NCBI GenBank assembly: GCA_947488765.1
Contig: CANLAE010000012.1
Span: 1-64,000 of the forward strand
Source of the DNA: Chitinophagaceae bacterium
GTDB taxonomy: Bacteria > Bacteroidota > Bacteroidia > Chitinophagales > Chitinophagaceae
Length of the DNA stretch: 64,000 bases
Direction of reading: 5' to 3'
A program made the position numbers and the translations under genes. The notes below the pieces were generated by a model. That model was not told where the DNA came from. It worked only from the letters and a program-made list of their open reading frames with translations, and searched no databases. Positions 8,405 to 18,894 of the stretch are shown one piece after another; the stretch's first letter is position 1; every line of letters starts with the position of its first letter.

Positions 8405-11107
8405 TTAAATTGATTCGTCTTTTGATTCCGGATTTTCACTTTCCGGTTCAGCTTCAGTAATGTTACCATCAGCATTCTCAGTTGTTCCACCATTTTCATC
8501 CACAATAATTGCTTCTATTAATTCTTCAATTGGTTCTTCTTCAATTTTACTGATAGCTGCAATAGCATCATCCGAATCCAAACGAATTAAAGTAACACCT
8601 TGTGTATTTCTACCGGCAGTTTTGATATTTGCAATTGGTGTACGTAATGTAATACCCGACTGACAAGTGATGATTAAGTCTTCTTTTTCTGTAACATCAA
8701 GTATTGCAACCAATTTTCCTGTTTTCTCTGTAACATTAATTGTTTTAACCCCTTTACCGCCACGATTCGTAATTCTGTAAACATCTACTCCATCTTCATC
8801 TACCAATCTTGAACGTTTGCCAAAACCTTTTTCACTTACTACTAAAATTGTTTTTGATTTGTCTTCTCTGCTGATACAAATCATGCCAACTACTTCATCA
8901 GTTTGGTCATCTACTTCAATACCTGCAACACCTATTGCACCTCTGCCTGTTGGTCTAACTTTTTCTTCAGGGAAACGAATGGCTCTGCCACTTTTTACTG
9001 CCATCATAATTTCGCTGTTGCCGTCGGTCATTCTTGCTTCAATCAATTCGTCACCTTCATTAATTGTAATTGCATTTACACCGTTTGCACGAGGACGGCT
9101 GAAGTCTTCCAAATCTGTTTTCTTGATGATTCCTTTTTTGGTACACAATACAATGTAACGGCCTTGTAGGGTTTCTTTTTTATCTAAGTCTTTCGCATCG
9201 ATAATTGCTTTAACCTTATCATCGGGAGGGATTTGAATCAGGTTTTGAATTGCCCTTCCTTTGCTTTGTTTTTCACCTTCTGGAATTTCATACACTTTCA
9301 ACCAATAACATCTTCCCTTTTCTGTAAAGAATAACATGGTATCATGCGTGCTTGCAACAAACAAGTGTTCTACATAATCTTCTTCTCTTGTTTTAGCACC
9401 AATCGCACCTCTGCCACCTCTGCGTTGTTGTCTGTAATCTGTTCCTGTTGTACGTTTTACATAACCCAAATGAGAAATAGTAATTACTACATCTTCTTCT
9501 TTGATAAAATCCAACATATTCACTTCATCCGCTAAATATTGAATTTCACTTTTACGTGGCTCACCAAATTTTGCTTTTACTTCTTCTAATTCTGTTTTGA
9601 TTAATTCAAATCTTAATTCTTCACTTGCCAACAATTCTTTCAAACGTGCAATTGTTACCATTAGTTCATTAAACTCTTCAATAATTTTCTCACGTTCCAT
9701 GCCAGTAAGGCGTTGCAAACGTAATTCCATAATTGCCTGAGCTTGTTTTTCAGAAAGCCCAACCCCCTGCTGGTAGTGCTTTTCAAACAATTCATTGAAT
9801 AATGTATTTGGTAAATGCCAATTGTCTGTGATACTTTTTTCAATTAAACCTTTCTTAGCTTCATCAGGTGTTGCACTATTACGAATGATAGAAATCGCAG
9901 CATCTAAATGATCTTTATCTGCAATAACTTTCAAATAACCTTCCAATAAATGTGCACGTTCTTCGGCTTTCTTTAATTCGAATTTTGCTCTTCTGATTAC
10001 AACATCCATTCTAAATTCGATGAACTCTGCAATCAAATCTCTTACATTAAAAATTCTTGGTCTTCCTTTGCTGATAGCAACATTGTTGATACCAAAACTT
10101 GTTTGTAATTCTGTGAATTTGTACAATTGATTGATGATTACGTTTGCAACTGCATCACGTTTCAAATCAATTACAATTCTGATACCTTCACGTTTATTAC
10201 TTTCATTATTTACGTTGGCAATTCCTTCAATCGTTTTATCATTTACCAACTGTCCAATTTTATCAGTCAAAGTATCTAACCCAACCTGATAAGGTACTTC
10301 AGTAATAATAATTTGTTCTCTTCCGCTCGATTTGGTATCGATTGTGCATTTGCCACGAACCACTACTCTACCGCGGCCTGTAAGCATTCCTTGCTTTACG
10401 CCTTCCATTCCAAAAATGACACCACCAGTTGGGAAATCAGGTGCTTTTACATATTCTAAAATTTCTTCTGGGGTAATATCTCTGTTAGCAATATATGCAA
10501 TACAACCATCTACTACTTCACTCAAATTGTGCGGCATCATATTTGTTGCCATACCTACTGCAATACCACTGCTTCCGTTTACCAATAACTGAGGAATACG
10601 AGTAGGCAAAACACTTGGCTCTTTTAGGCTATCGTCAAAGTTGGATTGAAAATCAACAGTATCTTTTTCTAAATCTTCCAACATGGCTTCTGCAAAACGT
10701 TGCAATCGAACCTCGGTATAACGCATTGCTGCCGGCGGATCGCCATCTTGTGTACCAAAGTTACCTTGTCCATCTACCATTGTATGACGCATTGTAAACT
10801 CTTGTGCCATACGAACCAAAGTATCATAAATAGCACTATCACCATGTGGGTGATATTTACCCATTACTTCACCCACAATTCTTGCACTTTTCTTATAGGC
10901 TTTGTTGTAATTATTACCCAATTCATGCATCGCATATAAAACCCTACGATGAACCGGTTTAAAACCATCCCTTACATCAGGTAATGCTCTGCCTACAATC
11001 ACACTCATTGAGTAGTCAATGTAAGCAGTTTTCATTTGCTCTTCAATATTTACTTGAATAATTCTGTCGTTATCGCTGGTTAATTCAGGCTGTAAATTTT
11101 CATCCAT
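8405..11107 (-). CDS. gyrA: DNA gyrase subunit A
   Basis: A 900-residue type IIA topoisomerase subunit that cuts and religates DNA for ATP-driven negative supercoiling with GyrB. The catalytic Tyr130 is in AAMRYTE. The quinolone-resistance region reads GDSAIYD, with Ser91 and Asp95 intact, so there is no sign of the classic resistance changes. The GyrA box QRRGGRG, required for DNA wrapping, is present around residue 560 and separates this from ParC. C-terminal beta-pinwheel blades follow, then an acidic tail of about 50 residues rich in Glu and Asp. A DnaA-box-like site lies about 130 bases upstream. Confidence 0.98.
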   Translation of the reverse strand: MDENLQPELTSDNDRIIQVNIEEQMKTAYIDYSMSVIVGRALPDVRDGFKPVHRRVLYAMHELGNNYNKAYKKSARIVGEVMGKYHPHGDSAIYDTLVRMAQEFTMRHTMVDGQGNFGTQDGDPPAAMRYTEVRLQRFAEAMLEDLEKDTVDFQSNFDDSLKEPSVLPTRIPQLLVNGSSGIAVGMATNMMPHNLSEVVDGCIAYIANRDITPEEILEYVKAPDFPTGGVIFGMEGVKQGMLTGRGRVVVRGKCTIDTKSSGREQIIITEVPYQVGLDTLTDKIGQLVNDKTIEGIANVNNESNKREGIRIVIDLKRDAVANVIINQLYKFTELQTSFGINNVAISKGRPRIFNVRDLIAEFIEFRMDVVIRRAKFELKKAEERAHLLEGYLKVIADKDHLDAAISIIRNSATPDEAKKGLIEKSITDNWHLPNTLFNELFEKHYQQGVGLSEKQAQAIMELRLQRLTGMEREKIIEEFNELMVTIARLKELLASEELRFELIKTELEEVKAKFGEPRKSEIQYLADEVNMLDFIKEEDVVITISHLGYVKRTTGTDYRQQRRGGRGAIGAKTREEDYVEHLFVASTHDTMLFFTEKGRCYWLKVYEIPEGEKQSKGRAIQNLIQIPPDDKVKAIIDAKDLDKKETLQGRYIVLCTKKGIIKKTDLEDFSRPRANGVNAITINEGDELIEARMTDGNSEIMMAVKSGRAIRFPEEKVRPTGRGAIGVAGIEVDDQTDEVVGMICISREDKSKTILVVSEKGFGKRSRLVDEDGVDVYRITNRGGKGVKTINVTEKTGKLVAILDVTEKEDLIITCQSGITLRTPIANIKTAGRNTQGVTLIRLDSDDAIAAISKIEEEPIEELIEAIIVDENGGTTENADGNITEAEPESENPESKDESI

Positions 11108-11407
11108 TTTGAGTAGATATTGGTTAATTGATTATGAATTTAATCCACTTAAATTTAAACTATGATTAGTGGCTTACGAAGATAATTTTTCGAAACCGTA
11201 AAACCATATAAAAAAGCTTATTTTTATAGTGTTTTATCCACATTTTACTATAAGATTTTGAGGCTTTGAAATTTGAATAGAGAAATTGAATAGAGAAGTC
11301 AAAAAAATACTTATTTGGATTTGAAAAATGAAAGTAAATTTTAAGCAAACACCCACAAGTTTTGAGATCAAAAAAAACAGATTGCAGACAATAAAAAACA
11401 TCCTTTC
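11108..11407. promoter_or_regulatory. Divergent gyrA / saccharopine dehydrogenase intergenic region with a DnaA-box-like site
   Basis: This 300-base gap holds no credible gene. It contains an exact copy of the DnaA-box consensus TTATCCACA at 11234-11242 (plus strand). A single 9-mer in AT-rich DNA can arise by chance. If used, it could tie gyrA transcription to DnaA levels. No strict TAnnTTTG element was found for gyrA or for the plus-strand gene. Confidence 0.4.
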
Positions 11408-12892
11408 ATGAAACATATTGTACTAATTGGAGCAGGAAAATCTGCCGGATATTTAATTAATTATTTGAAAGATTTATCTATTGAAAAAAATTGGGCCGTA
11501 ACAGTTGCCGACAATGAAATTAATGTTGTTCAACAAAAAGTAGGTATTCATTCAAAGGTAAAATCTTTGCAATTGGATATTGAAAACGAAATAGCGAGAA
11601 AAGAACTAATTGAAACAGCAGATGTGGTAATTTCTATGATGCCCCCTCACCTGCATTACCTGATAGCATTGGATTGTGTGGCTTTTAAAAAACATTTACT
11701 TACCGCTTCTTATATTGATGAAAATATTAAAACACTTGAAAAAAAGATTGACGAAAACGAACTTTTATTTCTTTGCGAAATGGGTTTAGATCCCGGCATA
11801 GACCACATGAGCGCCATGCAAATGATTGATGAGATACATAGAAAAGGTGGAGTAATTACTTCTTTTAAATCGCATTGCGGTGGATTGATTGCACCTGAGA
11901 GCGACGATAACCCATGGCACTATAAAATCAGCTGGAACCCCAGAAATATTGTAATGGCCGGGAAAGCAGGAGCAGTATATAAAAAAAACAATCAAATTAT
12001 TAACAAAAAATACCAGGAAATTTTTAGTGAAAATACAATGGTACAAGTATCAGATAGAGAAAATTATGCTTGGTATCCTAATAGGGATTCTTTAAGCTAC
12101 ATGCCTTTGTATCAATTAGAGCAAACGCCCACATTTATCAGAACAACATTAAGACATCCTGAATTTGTTTTTGGTTGGAGACATATTGTGAATTTACAAT
12201 TAACCAACGAAGAAAAATTTTATGAAACAGATGGAATGAGTATTGCTAATTTTTTCAAATTACATTTTGATAAACACGGATTTAATGATTGGCTTCATTT
12301 ATTGCTTACAAATAATATTATGGCTTCAAAGGAAACTATGAATCAATTGGCAGAAATAACTGAACCGGATGTTTCAACAGAACAATCAAATGAAGAAGTA
12401 ATGATAGTTTCTGAAAAAGGCATATTAAACACTTTACCAATTGATGCTTTAAAAACAGAAACCCTTACTGATGTGTCTCAAAAAATTGCCGATACAAATC
12501 TATTGATAAAGCAATTATTTTTTTTGGGCTTAGCGGATCAAACACTTATCAATAAAGGATTGTGCAGTGCAGCTGAGGTTTTACAATTCATAATTGAAAA
12601 AAGATGGGAACTTGCTCCTAATGATCAAGATATGGTAGTGATGATTCATGAAATTGAATATATTTTGGATTCTAAATTAGAAAATTCAACAAGTATTTTA
12701 AAGGTAATTGGTGAAAACAATAAACATACTGCAATGGCAAAAACAGTAGGATTGCCATTAGGCATTGCTGCCAAATTATTATTGGAGGATAAGCTTACAA
12801 TGAGGGGCTTACACATTCCAATTGATGCTTCTATTTATAATTTGGTATTGAAAGAACTGGAGCTTTTTGGAATTAAATTTCAGGAACGATAA
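11408..12892 (+). CDS. Saccharopine dehydrogenase, LYS9 type (L-glutamate-forming)
   Basis: A 494-residue oxidoreductase. The N-terminal Rossmann fold has the loop GAGKSAGYL at 8-16. The catalytic and substrate domain shows DPGIDHMSA, CGGLIAPESDDNPWHYK and YPNRDS, which match what I know of yeast Lys9 and the C-terminal half of animal AASS. The reaction interconverts saccharopine with glutamate and alpha-aminoadipate semialdehyde. Because the window also encodes lysC and dapF for lysine synthesis and an ALDH7-type semialdehyde dehydrogenase, a catabolic direction is the more likely reading. No lysine-ketoglutarate reductase (the first step) is visible in the window. Confidence 0.85.
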   Translation: MKHIVLIGAGKSAGYLINYLKDLSIEKNWAVTVADNEINVVQQKVGIHSKVKSLQLDIENEIARKELIETADVVISMMPPHLHYLIALDCVAFKKHLLTASYIDENIKTLEKKIDENELLFLCEMGLDPGIDHMSAMQMIDEIHRKGGVITSFKSHCGGLIAPESDDNPWHYKISWNPRNIVMAGKAGAVYKKNNQIINKKYQEIFSENTMVQVSDRENYAWYPNRDSLSYMPLYQLEQTPTFIRTTLRHPEFVFGWRHIVNLQLTNEEKFYETDGMSIANFFKLHFDKHGFNDWLHLLLTNNIMASKETMNQLAEITEPDVSTEQSNEEVMIVSEKGILNTLPIDALKTETLTDVSQKIADTNLLIKQLFFLGLADQTLINKGLCSAAEVLQFIIEKRWELAPNDQDMVVMIHEIEYILDSKLENSTSILKVIGENNKHTAMAKTVGLPLGIAAKLLLEDKLTMRGLHIPIDASIYNLVLKELELFGIKFQER

Positions 12893-12972
12893 AAAGAGGC
12901 AGAACATTTGAAACCTAATTTTTCACTTTTTACTTCATAAAGTATCCTATTTAAAAAGTTTACATTCGCTGT

Positions 12973-13551
12973 ATGAATATGAACACCCTACTTGAAACCC
13001 GAAGCAACCAAACCTGTGAATTGTGCAGCAGTATAGATGAAAACCTACAAGCATATGCAGTTCCGCCAAGAAAAGACGATTCCGAGAATGATACAGTTGT
13101 TTTATGCAATAATTGCTTTACACAGATTTCAGCCAATAATTTTTCAGATACCAATCACTGGCGTTGTCTTTCCGGTAGCATTTGGAGCGAAGTGCCTGCG
13201 GTGCAAGTGCTGTCGTATAAAATACTGGGTAAAATAGCAACCGAAGACTGGGCATTAGAAGCCAAGGAATCGGTGTTTTTAACGGATGATTTAATTGCAT
13301 GGGCAAATGCAGAGGATGAATTGGAAAGCGCAAAAGTGATACCTAAAGATGGATATGGCGTTGTACTTGAAACCGGAGACACGGTAATACTTACCCAGAA
13401 CCTAAATGTAAAAGGTGCCAACTTTATTGCTCCAAAAGGAACTACCGTAAAAAAAATAAGATTAGTACCTGATAATGCAGAACAGATTGAAGGAAAAATT
13501 GAAGGTGATACAATAGTGATTTTGACAAAATATGTTCGCAAATCGGTCTAA
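12973..13551 (+). CDS. PhnA/YjdM-family zinc-ribbon protein
   Basis: A 192-residue protein. An N-terminal zinc ribbon has two Cys pairs (CELC at 16-19 and CNNC at 46-49). The C-terminal PhnA domain (about 125-192) has GDTVILTQNLNVKGA and KKIRLVPDNAEQIEGKIEG. The E. coli member is about 110 residues; here a middle stretch of roughly 75 residues is inserted, a longer form I associate with Bacteroidota. Despite the old name alkylphosphonate uptake protein, a role in phosphonate use is not established for this family and no phn genes are near. Confidence 0.8.
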   Translation: MNMNTLLETRSNQTCELCSSIDENLQAYAVPPRKDDSENDTVVLCNNCFTQISANNFSDTNHWRCLSGSIWSEVPAVQVLSYKILGKIATEDWALEAKESVFLTDDLIAWANAEDELESAKVIPKDGYGVVLETGDTVILTQNLNVKGANFIAPKGTTVKKIRLVPDNAEQIEGKIEGDTIVILTKYVRKSV

Positions 13552-13636
13552 AATAATAGGATTTATCATACAAATCTTAACCAATATTTATGCAATAAAG
13601 TGAATAGCTGCGTCTTAATGTTTGTAATTTTCAACA

Positions 13637-13670
13637 TTGTTACAATGATAACTATTAAAAATTAAATTTG
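13637..13670 (+). promoter_or_regulatory. Bacteroidota-type promoter of the TonB-like gene
   Basis: An exact -7 element TAAATTTG (13663-13670, consensus TAnnTTTG) lies 23 bases after a TTG (13637-13639) that can serve as the -33 element. The start codon follows 13 bases later, so the leader would be only a few bases long. Confidence 0.5.
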
Positions 13671-13683
13671 TACAGTAAATTCA

Positions 13684-14520
13684 ATGACCATGAACGATCA
13701 TTTTGAAAGGGAGAAAAACATTAAGGCTTCTGTTGCTACATTGGTGGTATGTACCTGCATTTTTTTATTATTCTTTTTTGTACAATGGACAAACCCTGTA
13801 ATTGAAAAACCAATACTTACAGAAGGTATTGAAGTGAACATAGGCAATAGTGATGTTGGAAGTGGCATGGAACAACCCATGGAGCCAGGCGAACCCGGTG
13901 CGGAAAGCAATGCTGACAATTCTGCTGCAACGCAAACAGCCACTGCTTCTCCTGATAATACACCCACTAGTAACGATGCTGATGCAGCACCAATTAGTAC
14001 TCCAACAAAACCCAATATTTCAACTACTACCAATACTACTACAGCAAAAAAAACTACTGTAATTCCGACACCTGCAACACCAAAACCTAAAATGGTGATG
14101 TCGAAATATGGTGGTGGAAATGCAACAGGCGGCAACAATGCAGATACTTATCATAAATCTGCCGGAGAGGGTAACGACTTAAATGGTAATGGTGATAAAG
14201 GAAAATTAAATGGAACATTTACAGGTAAAACTTATGATGGTCCGGGTGGTATTAGCATCAGAAATGGTTTGACAGGTAGAAGGCCTACCAAAATGCCAAG
14301 TTTTGAAGATGATTTTAATGAGAATGCAAAAGTTGCTGTTGATATTACTATTAACAAAGCAGGCAAAGTAACCTCGGCCGTAGTTAATCCAAAGGGCACT
14401 TCAACAGCCAATCAAAACACCAGAAAAGTTGCTTTGAAAAGAGCAATGGACATTAGTTTTTCCGCCGGAGCTGAAGACCAGTCGGGTACAATTATTTTGG
14501 ATATGCGGGTAAGAGGATAA
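13684..14520 (+). CDS. TonB-like energy-transducer protein
   Basis: A 278-residue protein with a short cytoplasmic N-terminus, one membrane helix (about 16-35), a long low-complexity periplasmic linker rich in Ala, Thr, Pro, Asn and Lys (about 75-165), a Gly/Asn-rich stretch, and a C-terminal domain of about 70 residues (from VAVDITINKAGKV) that resembles the TonB C-terminal fold. It would carry proton-motive energy to TonB-dependent outer-membrane receptors. ExbB and ExbD usually sit beside such a gene, but neither is visible here. A TolA-like role is the alternative. It is convergent with the E1 gene only 4 bases away. Confidence 0.65.
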   Translation: MTMNDHFEREKNIKASVATLVVCTCIFLLFFFVQWTNPVIEKPILTEGIEVNIGNSDVGSGMEQPMEPGEPGAESNADNSAATQTATASPDNTPTSNDADAAPISTPTKPNISTTTNTTTAKKTTVIPTPATPKPKMVMSKYGGGNATGGNNADTYHKSAGEGNDLNGNGDKGKLNGTFTGKTYDGPGGISIRNGLTGRRPTKMPSFEDDFNENAKVAVDITINKAGKVTSAVVNPKGTSTANQNTRKVALKRAMDISFSAGAEDQSGTIILDMRVRG

Positions 14521-14524
14521 TGAT

Positions 14525-16921
14525 TTATTCAGCCATCATTTCTTTTATAACAGTCATGATTTCTTCTGCATTAGGCTTGCTGAAATAATCTCCATCACTT
14601 CCATAGCAAGGCCTGTGCGCCTTTGAAGTAATGGTTCTTGGAGCAACATCCAACCATTTATAACCGCCTTGTTCTTCCATTACTTTATTGAACATGTATG
14701 AAGTAGCACCTCCGGGAACATCCTCATCAATGAATATAATTCTGTTTGTTTTTTGTAAGGAAGCTAAAATAACGTGATGTATATCAAATGGCAACAATGT
14801 TTGAACATCAATAATTTCACAACTAATCCCTACTTCCTTAAGTCTATCCGATGCATCTTGAATAATACGCAATGTACTTCCGTAAGAAACAATCGTTATA
14901 TCTGTTCCTTCATTAACAACTTCCGGAACACCTAATGGCACTGTAAACTCTAATAAATTAGCTGGTAATTTTTCTTTAAGACGGTATCCGTTCAAACATT
15001 CAACTACAATTCCGGGATCATTACTTTGTAATAAAGTATTGTAAATCCCAACTGCCTGAACCATATTTCTTGGAACCGCAATATGAATACCACGCAAAGC
15101 ATGTATCATCATGCCCATTGGACTCCCGCTGTGCCAGATGCCTTCTAACCGATGTCCACGGGTACGAACAATTAACGGACAACTTTGAATACCTTTTGTA
15201 CGGTAATGTGTGGTGGCAACATCATCACTTAATGGTTGCAAACCATACAATAAATAATCCAAATATTGTATTTCAGCAATAGGTCTCAATCCCCGCAAAG
15301 CCATACCAATTCCTTGTCCTATAATAGATAATTCTCTGATGCCGGTGTCTAAAATTCTATTCTCTCCATGTTTTTCCTGTAAGCCTGAGAATCCTTGGTT
15401 TACATCGCCAATAAAACCCACATCTTCACCAAATGCAAATACTTTATTGTTGGAAGCAAATAAAATATCAAAATATTTATTTAATATTTCATAGCCATTT
15501 AATGTTGCCGAATCATTGGTAACATCTGCTTTAACTTCAATTACCTGAAGTGCACTTTTTTTACCTTCATTCAAAAGTGTAGTGTTGTATAATTTTTTAT
15601 TTTCCTGCAGTAATAATTGGTAATAATTTTTTACTTCATCAATGTTAGGAGCATTTGAAGGAGTGATATCAATTGCACTAGATAAATGAAATAAAACATC
15701 TCTTCGAAGTGGTTCTATTATTGCTGCTAAATCGGAGGTAATTTTTTGAATGGCATTGTATTTATCAATATCATTCACAATAATATTTTTGATTAATTCA
15801 GTTGCTTGTTCTACTTGTTGTAAAATGGGCTGTAGGTATTTTTCCCATGCTTTATTTTTTTCGTCTTTCACTTCTTGCCTGATGGCAGCAACAATATCTT
15901 CTAATTCTGTTTCGTTAGCAATGCCATTTGTAACAATCCATTCTTTCATTTTCAACAGACAATCCCAATCTTTTTCCCATTGTAATCTTTCGGGTGATTT
16001 ATATCTTTCATGACTTCCTGAAGTGGAATGTCCCTGTGGTTGTGTAACTTCTTCAATATGAAATACAGCGGGTATATGTGTTTCCCTTACTTTTTGTAAT
16101 GCACTTTCAAACACTTCACACATGCCTGCATAGTCCCATGCTTTTACACGGTAAATATCAATTCCATTGGTATCATTTTTTTTCTGAAAGCCTTTTAGCG
16201 CTTCACTTATAGAAGATTTTGTAGTTTGGTGTTTTTTAGGAACAGATATTCCATAACCATCGTCGTACACAAAAACTGCCAATGGCACTTGCAATACTCC
16301 AGCAGCATTAATTGTTTCCCAAAAATGTCCTTCGCTAGTACTTGCATCGCCGATAGTACAGAAACAAATTTCATTTCCATTATCCGATAAATCTGTGTAT
16401 TGCTTAAGTGATGAAGCATTTCTAAAACATTTACTTGCAAATGCCAAACCAAGCCCACGAACCATTTGACCAGCTGTTGGAGCAATATCGCTGCTGATGT
16501 TTTTTCGATTTACTAGATCTAACCAATTACCTTCATCATCAACAAACTTTGTTGCAAAATGGCTCACCATTTGGCGACCGCCACTAAATGGATCGTTATT
16601 ATCTGTAGGATCTGCATACAACTGGGCAAAAAATTGTTGCACTGTTGCCAATCCTGATGCGAACATAAAAGTCTGATCTCTATAATAACCACTTCTAAAA
16701 TCACCGGGCTTGAAGAACTTAGACATTGCTACTTGCGCCAATTCTTTTCCATCACCAAAAATTCCAAATTTTGCTTTTCCGGTGAGTACTTCTCTCCTGC
16801 CTAATAAACTTACTTCACGGCTTAAAACCATGTATTTAAAATCATTTAAAACAGTATTTCTGAAGCCCTCGTATGATAGCATATCATTGTTGGTCATCAT
16901 GGCAATATTTTGATCTTCCAT
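14525..16921 (-). CDS. Fused alpha/beta 2-oxo acid dehydrogenase E1 component
   Basis: A 798-residue thiamine-diphosphate enzyme made of an E1-alpha part (about 1-390) and an E1-beta part (about 450-798), as in Bacteroidota branched-chain or acetoin-type dehydrogenases. E1-alpha has a ThDP motif starting GDASTSEG at 191 and closing DDGYGIS, a variant of the usual GDG...NN. E1-beta has VFAFGEDVG, RILDTGIRE and EDVPGGA. I place the start at 16921 (MEDQNIAMM); a longer frame from 16990 would include the lepA terminator and lacks family similarity. E2 and E3 are not nearby, so the exact substrate is undetermined; branched-chain keto acids are the usual guess. Confidence 0.85.
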   Translation of the reverse strand: MEDQNIAMMTNNDMLSYEGFRNTVLNDFKYMVLSREVSLLGRREVLTGKAKFGIFGDGKELAQVAMSKFFKPGDFRSGYYRDQTFMFASGLATVQQFFAQLYADPTDNNDPFSGGRQMVSHFATKFVDDEGNWLDLVNRKNISSDIAPTAGQMVRGLGLAFASKCFRNASSLKQYTDLSDNGNEICFCTIGDASTSEGHFWETINAAGVLQVPLAVFVYDDGYGISVPKKHQTTKSSISEALKGFQKKNDTNGIDIYRVKAWDYAGMCEVFESALQKVRETHIPAVFHIEEVTQPQGHSTSGSHERYKSPERLQWEKDWDCLLKMKEWIVTNGIANETELEDIVAAIRQEVKDEKNKAWEKYLQPILQQVEQATELIKNIIVNDIDKYNAIQKITSDLAAIIEPLRRDVLFHLSSAIDITPSNAPNIDEVKNYYQLLLQENKKLYNTTLLNEGKKSALQVIEVKADVTNDSATLNGYEILNKYFDILFASNNKVFAFGEDVGFIGDVNQGFSGLQEKHGENRILDTGIRELSIIGQGIGMALRGLRPIAEIQYLDYLLYGLQPLSDDVATTHYRTKGIQSCPLIVRTRGHRLEGIWHSGSPMGMMIHALRGIHIAVPRNMVQAVGIYNTLLQSNDPGIVVECLNGYRLKEKLPANLLEFTVPLGVPEVVNEGTDITIVSYGSTLRIIQDASDRLKEVGISCEIIDVQTLLPFDIHHVILASLQKTNRIIFIDEDVPGGATSYMFNKVMEEQGGYKWLDVAPRTITSKAHRPCYGSDGDYFSKPNAEEIMTVIKEMMAE

Positions 16922-16969
16922 ATAACAAAAATAATAAAGTGATTCGTTCGTTTTGTGTATAAATGTACT

Positions 16970-17008
16970 AAAAATAAAAAAGCTGGACATTAATTATCCA
17001 ACTTTATT
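16970..17008 (-). terminator. Rho-independent terminator after lepA
   Basis: Read on the minus strand, AAAGTTGGA (17005-16997) pairs with TCCAGCTTT (16987-16979) with one G-T wobble and a 9-base loop. A T-rich tract follows. It separates lepA from the E1 gene and shows that the E1 coding region does not begin at 16990. Confidence 0.75.
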
Positions 17009-17028
17009 ATGAAAACAAATATTTTGGT

Positions 17029-18813
17029 TTAATCAAGCTTCAACACTGCTAAGAATGCTTCCTGTGGTACTTCCACATTTCCAATTTGACGCATTCTTTT
17101 TTTACCTTCTTTCTGTTTTTCCAATAACTTTCTTTTTCTGCTGATATCTCCGCCATAACATTTTGCAGTAACATCTTTACGCATGGCACTTATATTTTCT
17201 CTAGCTATTACTTTAGCGCCAATAGCAGCTTGTATAGCAATTTGAAATTGTTGCTTGGTTAATAATTCTTTCAGTTTCTCACATAATTTTCTTCCAAAAT
17301 CTTGTGCCCTGCTTCTATGAATTAATGAACCCAAAGCATCTACTTTTTCGCCATTCAATAAAATATCCATTCTTACAATATCTGCTTCACGATAACCGAT
17401 TGGTGCATAATCGAATGAAGCATAACCTCGGGTTTGGCTTTTCAATTTATCATAAAAATCAAATACAATTTCAGTTAATGGCATTTCAAAAATCAATTCT
17501 ACCCTTGTTGGAGTGATATAAGATTGATTAATCAGGTTACCACGTTTGCCCAAACACAAAGTCATGATATTTCCAATGTATTCACTTTGTGTAATAATCT
17601 GTGCTTTGATAAAGGGTTCTTCAATTCTGTCTAACTTAGTAGGATCAGGCATTTCTGTAGGATTGTTTACCTGAATGGTATCTCCTTTACTTGTATATGC
17701 AATAAAACTTACATTGGGAACAGTAGTAATTACTGTTTGATTGAATTCACGTTCCAAACGTTCTTGAATAATTTCCATGTGCAGCAATCCTAAAAAGCCG
17801 CAACGAAAACCAAAGCCCAATGCTTGCGATGTTTCTAATTCAAAAGTTAAGGATGCATCATTTAATTGAAGCTTTTCCATGCAATCCCTCAACTCTTCAA
17901 ATGCATCTGTTTCTACCGGAAAAATTCCTGCGAATACCATTGGTTTTACTTCTTCAAAACCTTGAATGAGCTCCCCGGGTTTTGATGCCAATGTAATCGT
18001 ATCACCCACTTTTACTTCTTTGGCATTTTTAATGCCGGTAATGATATAACCTACATCCCCACTCTTCATTTCTTTCTTTTCTTCCATTGTAAGTTTTAAG
18101 ATACCAATTTCTTGTGCATCATAATCTTTATCTGTAGAAATGAATTTGATTTTATCATTTTTTCGGAGTACCCCATTCATGATGCGATAGTAAATAATAA
18201 TTCCTCTGAAACTATTGTAAACACTATCAAATATCAATGCTTGCAAAGGAGCTTCATAGCTTCCAGATGGTGCAGGAATTCTTTTGACAATAGCTTGTAA
18301 AATCTCTTCAATTCCAATACCACTTTTACCACTAGCCAGTAAAATATCTTCTGCTTTGCAGCCAATTAAATCAATAATTTGATCTGTTACTTCCGGAATC
18401 ATTGCGCCGTCCATATCAATTTTATTGATTACGGGAATGATTTCTAAATCATTTTCTAATGCAAGGTATAAGTTGCTGATTGTTTGTGCTTGAATTCCCT
18501 GACTTGCATCAACCAACAATAATGCACCTTCACAAGCTGCTAATGCACGGCTTACTTCATAACTAAAATCAACGTGTCCGGGTGTATCAATGAGATTGAA
18601 AATATAATCAACATTTTCAAGTTTATAACTTACTTGTATGGCATGACTCTTAATGGTAATTCCTTTTTCACGTTCCAAATCCATATCATCTAACACCTGA
18701 GCTTGCATATCTCTTTCACCAATCGTATGCGTATGTTCTAATAACCTGTCTGCTAATGTACTTTTCCCATGGTCAATATGTGCAATAATGCAAAAATTTC
18801 TAATCTGCTTCAT
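17029..18813 (-). CDS. lepA: Elongation factor 4 (LepA), ribosome-associated GTPase
   Basis: A 594-residue translational GTPase of normal length. G1 is AHIDHGKST near residue 10, G3 is DTPGH and G4 is NKID. Domains II and III (EF-G-like) follow, then the LepA-specific C-terminal domain ([22 protein letters not shown]) that reaches toward the peptidyl-transferase centre. It acts on stalled or mistranslocated ribosomes and in ribosome biogenesis. It appears to be a single-gene unit: a -7 element lies just upstream and a terminator just downstream. Confidence 0.97.
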   Translation of the reverse strand: MKQIRNFCIIAHIDHGKSTLADRLLEHTHTIGERDMQAQVLDDMDLEREKGITIKSHAIQVSYKLENVDYIFNLIDTPGHVDFSYEVSRALAACEGALLLVDASQGIQAQTISNLYLALENDLEIIPVINKIDMDGAMIPEVTDQIIDLIGCKAEDILLASGKSGIGIEEILQAIVKRIPAPSGSYEAPLQALIFDSVYNSFRGIIIYYRIMNGVLRKNDKIKFISTDKDYDAQEIGILKLTMEEKKEMKSGDVGYIITGIKNAKEVKVGDTITLASKPGELIQGFEEVKPMVFAGIFPVETDAFEELRDCMEKLQLNDASLTFELETSQALGFGFRCGFLGLLHMEIIQERLEREFNQTVITTVPNVSFIAYTSKGDTIQVNNPTEMPDPTKLDRIEEPFIKAQIITQSEYIGNIMTLCLGKRGNLINQSYITPTRVELIFEMPLTEIVFDFYDKLKSQTRGYASFDYAPIGYREADIVRMDILLNGEKVDALGSLIHRSRAQDFGRKLCEKLKELLTKQQFQIAIQAAIGAKVIARENISAMRKDVTAKCYGGDISRKRKLLEKQKEGKKRMRQIGNVEVPQEAFLAVLKLD

Positions 18814-18821
18814 AATTATGG

Positions 18822-18829
18822 CAAAGATA
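18822..18829 (-). promoter_or_regulatory. -7 promoter element of lepA
   Basis: On the minus strand this reads TATCTTTG, an exact TAnnTTTG match. It ends only 8 bases before the lepA start codon, implying a leader of almost no length. No good -33 TTG is seen at the expected distance, so the call is tentative. Confidence 0.4.
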
Positions 18830-18894
18830 ACGTACTGAGAAAAAATTTAGTTATAATTGTTTATTCTATTTAAATAAAGTACTGACAAAGGTTG

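Noticed and set aside
8405-11107. Possible ParC instead of GyrA
   Set aside because: An intact GyrA box (QRRGGRG) and the beta-pinwheel with acidic tail identify GyrA.
13698-14138. 146-codon minus-strand frame antisense to the TonB-like gene
   Set aside because: It arises from the low-complexity Thr/Ala/Asn linker. Its hydrophobic translation is a by-product of that repeat-like coding.
16922-16990. N-terminal extension of the E1 protein from an ATG at 16990
   Set aside because: The extra 23 residues are encoded by the lepA terminator hairpin and the AT-rich gap, and do not fit the E1 family start.
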